NCBI GenBank assembly: GCA_023091735.1
Contig: JALKBU010001384.1
Location: 1-11,722, forward strand
Length of the DNA: 11,722 nucleotides
Direction: 5' to 3'
Origin: Trichomonas tenax
Taxonomy: Eukaryota; Parabasalia; Trichomonadida; Trichomonadidae
Position numbers and translations under genes: made by a program. The notes beneath the pieces were generated by a model. That model saw only the letters and a list, made by a program, of their open reading frames with translations, was not told where the DNA came from and searched no databases. This document shows, one piece after another, positions 8,238-11,722 of the stretch (positions within the stretch are counted from its first letter, which is position 1; the number at the start of each line of letters is the position of its first letter).

Positions 8238-8266
8238 TCAATTATTTAGTTCATAAATTTTTTTAC

Positions 8267-8271
8267 TCATA
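8267..8271 (+). promoter_or_regulatory. Inr-like initiator before the 199-aa gene
   Basis: TCATA fits TCA-Py-(T/A), with +1 A at 8269, 8 nt before ATG 8277. A second TCATA lies at 8251-8255. An ATG immediately followed by TAA (8271-8276) sits just before the true start; it would be only two bases from the mRNA end and so probably ignored. Confidence 0.35.
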
Positions 8272-8276
8272 TGTAA

Positions 8277-8876
8277 ATGAAAAGAATAATTGTTCCTCAG
8301 AGAAATTCAAATGCTAAAGCTGAAATAACTGTGGGATATAATGTAAATGATGATAAAAGTAAAATGATTCAGAATGTAAAAGTTAATGTTTCCCCCGAAT
8401 TTGGAAAACTGGAGAGGTTATATTGTTCACAGGCTTCCGAGGAGGATGTTGAAGTACCTTGTACTGAACCAGTGACTGTTCATTATAATCCAAAGGACTT
8501 AAGCTCTCAGGCTACATCATTAGATTCAGAATTAATGAAAATATACAGGGATATCATCATCGATAACTATGAATCTTTTATTAATTTAATTGATGATTCC
8601 GGTTTAATTATTCTTCCATATGAGAATTTAATACATATCATAGCTGTTTTGTGTGAAGTTCCAGATCAAGATGTTAAAATTCAATATGTCATTGATGATG
8701 ATATTTCATGTTGCACAATAGTTGCTAAACTTTCACCGATTAAAGAGATTAACACAATAAAGGTTATAAAGAATGGAGTCACAAATGATTTAAATTTATC
8801 ATACAATAACATATACAATAAAATAGTTGATGAATATAAAATCTCTCTTGAGCCTTTCTTTGAAAAAATAATTTAA
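8277..8876 (+). CDS. Element protein of unknown function (199 aa)
   Basis: An intact 199-codon gene, 39 bp after the previous stop on the same strand. No family recognised. The N-terminus is basic (MKRIIVPQRN). Then comes a probable strand-rich region with three Cys (residues 50, 62 and 123), and an acidic C-terminal half with alternating hydrophobic stretches (ESFINLIDDSGLIILP, YVIDDDISCCTIVAKL). The pair CC at about 153-154 is conspicuous. No membrane segment or catalytic motif is visible. The start is supported by an Inr-like TCATA 8 nt upstream. The stop at 8874-8876 abuts the stop of the opposite-strand gene with no bases between, typical of compact viral-type genomes. A structural protein is possible but is only positional inference. 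Confidence 0.72.
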   Translation: MKRIIVPQRNSNAKAEITVGYNVNDDKSKMIQNVKVNVSPEFGKLERLYCSQASEEDVEVPCTEPVTVHYNPKDLSSQATSLDSELMKIYRDIIIDNYESFINLIDDSGLIILPYENLIHIIAVLCEVPDQDVKIQYVIDDDISCCTIVAKLSPIKEINTIKVIKNGVTNDLNLSYNNIYNKIVDEYKISLEPFFEKII

Positions 8877-9347
8877 TTAATATTCTAACATTAACATAAC
8901 AAAAGTACAGAGTTTAGGAAATAATTTGACATCAATTGATTTTTCACCCGTTTTAATTCTTTGATGTATTATTTTTTGATTCCCATCGGGGTCAGTTATT
9001 TTTACATCTTTTTCTATTACGTCTTCTATTTCTGTATAATTACATTTTGATACATCTGGATACTTAAACCAGAAATCTAGAAATTCAATATTATCAATTT
9101 GTTCATATTTTAATTTATCAATATCAGTACGTGATCCTGTAGAGAAATGTATTAAGTGGTCACAATAAGGGTCTTTTAGGCATAAATTTGAATGTAAAGA
9201 TAATAAAAATGGTCTATATCCCTCGCTATATTGTTCAGAAGTTTGAAAGTCGATAACATAAATATATTTTTTATTTTTGGGATCAATGAAATCCTGAGGT
9301 AATCGAACACGGGTTTTATTTTGTACTGGAAAATGTCGTTTAACCAT
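8877..9347 (-). CDS. Element protein of unknown function (156 aa), opposite strand
   Basis: An intact 156-codon gene and the only one on the minus strand within the element core. No family recognised. The N-terminus is basic (MVKRHFPVQNKTRVRLP). The middle has aromatic and strand-like segments (KKYIYVIDFQT, YRPFLLSLHSNLCL, EFLDFWFKYPDV), and the end is a short hydrophobic stretch (LCTFVMLMLEY). A C-x4-C-x2-H arrangement (CLKDPYCDHLIH, residues 56-67) could bind a metal, but no partner ligands are clear. The alternation of short hydrophobic strands and the size would fit a small single-jelly-roll or minor capsid-type protein of Polintons. I have no direct motif for this. It shares a divergent promoter region of only 18 bp with the decayed gene at 9366. 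Confidence 0.7.
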   Translation of the reverse strand: MVKRHFPVQNKTRVRLPQDFIDPKNKKYIYVIDFQTSEQYSEGYRPFLLSLHSNLCLKDPYCDHLIHFSTGSRTDIDKLKYEQIDNIEFLDFWFKYPDVSKCNYTEIEDVIEKDVKITDPDGNQKIIHQRIKTGEKSIDVKLFPKLCTFVMLMLEY

Positions 9348-9367
9348 ATTTTTAATTAATTAAAAAT
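9348..9367. promoter_or_regulatory. 20-bp palindrome in an 18-bp divergent promoter
   Basis: The start codons of the minus-strand gene (CAT at 9345-9347) and the plus-strand decayed gene (ATG at 9366) are 18 bp apart. The bases 9348-9367 form a perfect palindrome, ATTTTTAATTAATTAAAAAT. Any promoter for either gene must overlap this palindrome or lie inside the opposite coding region. Confidence 0.7.
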
Positions 9368-10064
9368 GTCAATTATTAATATAATTTCAAATAATATTTG
9401 TGAATTAAATTTAAACATTACTGGTATCTTTAATGTTTCTCTAATCTCTGTTTCAGGTAAATTTAACCCAATTATTTTAAATGTTGATGACTTCATGACC
9501 TTCTTAATTGATGACAAATCATATGATATGAATATAAATAATATCATCACTAAATGTGATATAACAACGCATTTAGAATATTTAAATTCTGTTTTCACTA
9601 GTTGATATGTTGATAAATTCGGTCAAAACCCATCAAATCAATTTGAAATTGATGGATTAAATGGTATAATTCACTTTCCATTAACAATTAAATATTGTAC
9701 TGAACAAATTAAAAATTTATTAGGTATCGTCGACATTATAGAACCATTAGAAATGGGTCAAGTAAATTATAATGACAATGGACTAAGTTTCTTTATGATA
9801 AAATGGGATAAATTAAACTCACCAATGAGATTTTCACACAAAACAACTGACTAAAACATTTACCCAGCAATTACAAATACTGTTAGTTTAAATTTAAATA
9901 ATTTTTCATTATCATTTCCGTTTCAACTTCAGGGAAATTCATTTATTTTATCATCAAAAGATTTAGTTGGTTTAAAGTTTAGTATTACAGATATTAATGG
10001 TAAAAATGTGGGGTTCATGAATGAAGTAGTATGAACATTTCAGATTGAAAAAAATAGCAAATGA
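9366..10064 (+). pseudogene. Decayed element gene with several in-frame stops
   Basis: ATG 9366 opens 79 codons to TGA at 9603. The same frame then continues with protein-like composition past TAA at 9852 and TGA at 10032 to TGA at 10062, about 230 codons in all. The segments between stops are rich in short hydrophobic and aromatic alternations (for example GLNGIIHFPLTIKYC, VSLNLNNFSLSFPFQLQ, DLVGLKFSITDING), as in a beta-rich structural protein. I do not recognise a family. Stops of two kinds in one conserved frame indicate inactivation rather than an alternative code, since the neighbouring element genes are open. After 10062 the frame degenerates. A capsid or fibre-type protein is a guess from strand-like composition and context. 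Confidence 0.65.
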
Positions 10065-10156
10065 GCTCATACCTGATGTAGTCAGTGAAAAAAGCAGAAT
10101 GTTATACTTGAATAAGTGAATATGAGGAATAAATTTAATTTTTTTATTTGTAAGAA

Positions 10157-10426
10157 ATTGGAAACATCTTTTCATCACCTGCGAAAGATCCTTTAGATAT
10201 CATAAATTAATTGACTTTTCGTTTTGGAGACGATAAAATTTATGTTTATGAAAATGATGAACTTAGACTGATTACTGATGAAGAATTAAATACGATCATT
10301 CATCCATAGAGTACATGGTACGTCTATGCTGAGTTTAAAGATGCAGTGAGTTCTTGTTTCGTGAAGAGAATAAATTACTCATTAGAGTTTAAAGCAAATA
10401 CAACAATTAGAGCATTAATTCGTTGA
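10157..10426 (+). pseudogene. Small decayed element gene, start codon lost
   Basis: In the frame of 10157 a protein-like reading of about 90 codons runs to TGA at 10424, interrupted by TAA at 10208 and TAG at 10307. Readable segments include GNIFSSPAKDPLDIIN, FRFGDDKIYVYENDELRLI and STWYVYAEFKDAVSS. Just upstream is the same 16-mer that precedes the 296-aa gene (10133-10148). An ATT occupies the spot where an ATG would be expected, suggesting loss of the start. Beyond 10424 the frame stays open to TAA at 10457. It is unclear whether this was a separate gene or the end of the previous one after a frameshift; the upstream 16-mer favours a separate gene. No family recognised. Confidence 0.5.
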
Positions 10427-10514
10427 TCGAACGTTTTAATACTCATTTATACAAAATAAAAAATAAAATTAATTCTTAACATTAAGTTTTTAAATCGTAA
10501 GAATTAAAATAAAC

Positions 10515-10679
10515 TTAAAAAATTAATTCACAACCTTCATTTTTAAATTGTTCTTTAATTCTTTCGGGAATTAGACCACGACCTAATCGTTGAGGTATTT
10601 CCACATCTTTAGATTCTTCAAAGTCCTTAATTGACTTTTTAATGTATTTATTCATTCGCTCAGGTGGCATTGTTACCAT
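10515..10679 (-). CDS. Small TIR-encoded protein, right copy (54 aa)
   Basis: A 54-codon frame on the minus strand beginning at ATG 10679 within the right TIR. It has the same 26-residue N-terminus as the left copy, then VEIPQRLGRGLIPERIKEQFKNEGCELIF. It lacks the 33-bp GC-rich insertion, so it probably shows the ancestral form. The stop (10515-10517) lies just outside the repeated sequence, so the C-terminus differs from the left copy. The protein is charged and probably helical, with no recognised family. Both copies point inward from the element ends and share the same upstream TIR sequence, so they would be driven by identical promoters. It was short enough to be overlooked by simple ORF cut-offs. 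Confidence 0.6.
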   Translation of the reverse strand: MVTMPPERMNKYIKKSIKDFEESKDVEIPQRLGRGLIPERIKEQFKNEGCELIF

Positions 10680-10749
10680 CTATATATAGTTGCTTTTATA
10701 CTAATTAAAAATTAAATAATAAAAAAATTAACTGAGTTTTTCCCCACTA
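10525..10749 (-). repeat. Right terminal inverted repeat
   Basis: Inverse copy of 6170-6426, 225 bp, without the 33-bp insertion. The element end reads CCCCACT, matching AGTGGG at the left end with one extra base. See the left TIR for the identity pattern. Confidence 0.93.
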
Positions 10750-10786
10750 TATATATATTAGTTATTGGCCCCACTATATATAGTTA
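10742..10786 (-). repeat. Tandem copies of the element-end motif
   Basis: CCCCACTATATATA occurs at 10742-10755, spanning the element end, and again at 10769-10782, 27 bp further out. The second copy continues as GTTAC, similar to CTATATATAGTTGC inside the TIR (10680-10693). This may be a remnant of another element's end or a terminal duplication. Confidence 0.6.
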
Positions 10787-10974
10787 CAAAAAATAGAATA
10801 GAACCCCCTATTTCTACTACTCACATAGTAATAGAAAACATTGACGATGAAAAAGTGAAATTTCTCCGAAATTTTTTTCTGACAGAGGTAGAGCTTGAAA
10901 TTTTTAGTTATTTCGACACTCCATTTGATTTCTATTCTATTCCTCGGTCAATTTTCGTTATCTGTTGATTAGTG
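10750..10974. other. Spacer between element and BspA-like gene (promoter region)
   Basis: Noncoding sequence upstream of the BspA-like start. It holds a perfect hairpin AAATTTC-TCC-GAAATTT (10858-10874) and a 12-bp inverted repeat, AATAGAATAGAA (10792-10803) with TTCTATTCTATT (10930-10941). A 67-codon frame crossing here has no protein-like features. Confidence 0.55.
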
Positions 10975-10979
10975 TCACT
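10975..10979 (+). promoter_or_regulatory. Inr-like initiator of the right BspA-like gene
   Basis: TCACT fits TCA-Py-(T/A), with +1 A at 10977, 10 nt before the ATG at 10987. The same spacing is seen for the transporter. Confidence 0.6.
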
Positions 10980-10986
10980 ATCAAAC

Positions 10987-11722
10987 ATGGGAACGATTAT
11001 TGATAATGGGAATGGAAATTACACTTGCAATGGATGTCCTGATACATCCTGGTCAAATTGTAACCCTTCTATTATATATTTAACGATTATTGGCTGCAGT
11101 TCAATTCAAAATTGTCAATTCAAAGGATGTTCTAATTTGAAACAAGTCACTTTATCAGATGATGTTACTAACATGGCTCCCAATGCATTTAAAGATTGCA
11201 TTTCTTTAACTGAAATTAGGTTATCGAGCAAAATTACACGACTAAGTGATTATGCTTTTCAAAATTGCGGAAATCTGACAAATATAACTATTCCCTCAGG
11301 TGTTAAAGAGATATCTGTTGGAGCCTTTTCAAAATGTATTAGTCTGAAAAGTATTGAAATTCCAAATTCAGTCACTAAAATTTACTCACATGCGTTTGAA
11401 GATTGCGAATCTTTAATCAGTATCAATATAAATTCAGTCATTGAACTGACATCATATGCATTTGCTAACTGCAAAAGTTTAACAAAAGTTGAAACATCTT
11501 CACGTTTAACACAAATACGTGAAGGTGCATTTCAAGGTTGCGAATCTTTATCGAGTTTTAACATTCCTAATTCAGTCACTGACATAGGATCAAATGCTTT
11601 TGCTGATTGTATAAGTTTGAAAACAATTGAAATTCCTTCTTCTTTAAGCAATTTGCCTGCCGGAATTTTTCGGAACTGTACTAGTCTTGAAAGTGTTGTC
11701 TTCCCGAATAAACGCTTTTCAG
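10987..11722 (+). CDS. BspA-like leucine-rich repeat protein, N-terminal part (3' partial)
   Basis: ATG 10987, 10 nt after an Inr, opens a frame with no stop to the window end (245 codons). A short Cys-containing leader without a signal peptide (MGTIIDNGNGNYTCNGCPD) precedes a run of TpLRR units starting near residue 45. At least seven units of 23 residues follow, with the pattern AF-x2-C-x2-L-x2-I-x-IP-x2-V-x2-I, for example FSKCISLKSIEIPNSVTKI. One unit (FEDCESLISININSVIELTSYA) is a residue short. The family is thought to be surface-exposed and involved in binding to host cells or bacteria, and absence of a signal peptide is common in it. The last 62 bases repeat the first 62 of the window in the same frame, so this could be the missing N-terminus of the 2-481 gene or a close paralogue. 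Confidence 0.92.
   Translation, partial: MGTIIDNGNGNYTCNGCPDTSWSNCNPSIIYLTIIGCSSIQNCQFKGCSNLKQVTLSDDVTNMAPNAFKDCISLTEIRLSSKITRLSDYAFQNCGNLTNITIPSGVKEISVGAFSKCISLKSIEIPNSVTKIYSHAFEDCESLISININSVIELTSYAFANCKSLTKVETSSRLTQIREGAFQGCESLSSFNIPNSVTDIGSNAFADCISLKTIEIPSSLSNLPAGIFRNCTSLESVVFPNKRFS
11661..11722 (+). repeat. Direct repeat, right copy (matches window start)
   Basis: Same sequence as 1-62, with 51 identical bases and then three mismatches in the last 11. It falls on the same codon phase as the left copy. Confidence 0.95.

Larger units (their letters stand above)
6170..10749. mobile_element. Compact Maverick/Polinton-like element with TIRs
   Basis: A 4.58-kb segment bounded by inverted repeats ending in AGTGGG(G). 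It carries an A32-type packaging ATPase, three other intact genes, two decayed genes, and a small gene inside each TIR. The ATPase plus long TIRs in a trichomonad genome point to the Maverick/Polinton class. Full-length Mavericks are about 15-20 kb and encode protein-primed DNA polymerase B, integrase, protease and capsid proteins. None of the polymerase, integrase or protease signatures is visible here, so this is probably a non-autonomous derivative or a satellite. The termini begin AG, as I recall for Polintons. I find no target-site duplication: the left flank is CATGTT and the right flank is ATATAT. This suggests flank decay, rearrangement or nested insertion. It sits about 240 bp upstream of a BspA-like start codon. 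Confidence 0.75.

Noticed and set aside
9356..9598. 80-codon minus-strand frame over the decayed gene
   Set aside because: It lies antisense to the frame at 9366, which has the better start context and continues in the same frame beyond its first stop.
10765..10968. 67-codon plus-strand frame next to the right TIR
   Set aside because: It has no ATG supported by context, overlaps inverted repeats and the promoter region, and has no protein-like pattern.
10987..11722. LRR repeats considered as a DNA-level satellite or CRISPR array
   Set aside because: The 69-bp periodicity comes from degenerate protein repeats; spacing, divergence and an open frame fit coding LRR, not an array.

Overview
The window looks like nuclear DNA of a trichomonad (Parabasalia), most likely Trichomonas vaginalis or a close relative. 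The support is: BspA-like proteins built from 23-residue TpLRR repeats; intron-less genes; start codons 10-14 nt downstream of TCA-Py-(T/A) initiator (Inr) elements; a UAAA poly(A)-type signal overlapping or just after stop codons; AT-rich spacers; a flagellar gene; and a Maverick/Polinton-type element, a class known to be very abundant in T. vaginalis. The species is inferred, not proven.

Layout. (1) 2-481: C-terminal part of a BspA-like surface-type gene. (2) 1171-1441: a short, frameshifted BspA-like relic that keeps its own Inr. (3) 2293-3585: a sugar-porter-type MFS transporter broken by two in-frame stops. (4) 3710-5158, minus strand: an intact coiled-coil gene resembling the flagellar microtubule inner protein CFAP53/CCDC11, convergent with the transporter. 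(5) about 1 kb of spacer. (6) 6170-10749: a 4.58-kb element bounded by 225-257-bp terminal inverted repeats (TIRs). (7) 10987-11722: N-terminal part of another BspA-like gene with a good Inr, running off the window.

The element is the most interesting part. Each TIR carries a version of the same small gene (67 and 54 codons). Between them lie an A32/FtsK-HerA-type packaging ATPase with intact Walker A and B motifs, two same-strand genes of unknown function (296 and 199 aa), one opposite-strand unknown gene (156 aa), and two decayed genes. No DNA polymerase B, retroviral-type integrase or protease is visible, although full-size Mavericks (about 15-20 kb) carry them. I read it as a small, probably non-autonomous Polinton derivative or satellite that keeps a virion-assembly-type function and would need another element's replication and integration enzymes. 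Genes are packed tightly: 38-59 bp gaps, one convergent pair with no gap, and one divergent pair whose start codons are 18 bp apart within a perfect palindrome. The left TIR gene also holds a 29-bp GC-rich double-hairpin insertion flanked by ATAC direct repeats, absent from the right copy.

The first and last 62 bases are direct repeats, with the first 51 identical and in the same reading frame. Either two BspA paralogues share this stretch, or the contig ends lie in the same repeat. If the ends were joined, the two BspA fragments would form one 384-codon reading frame. This needs long reads to settle.
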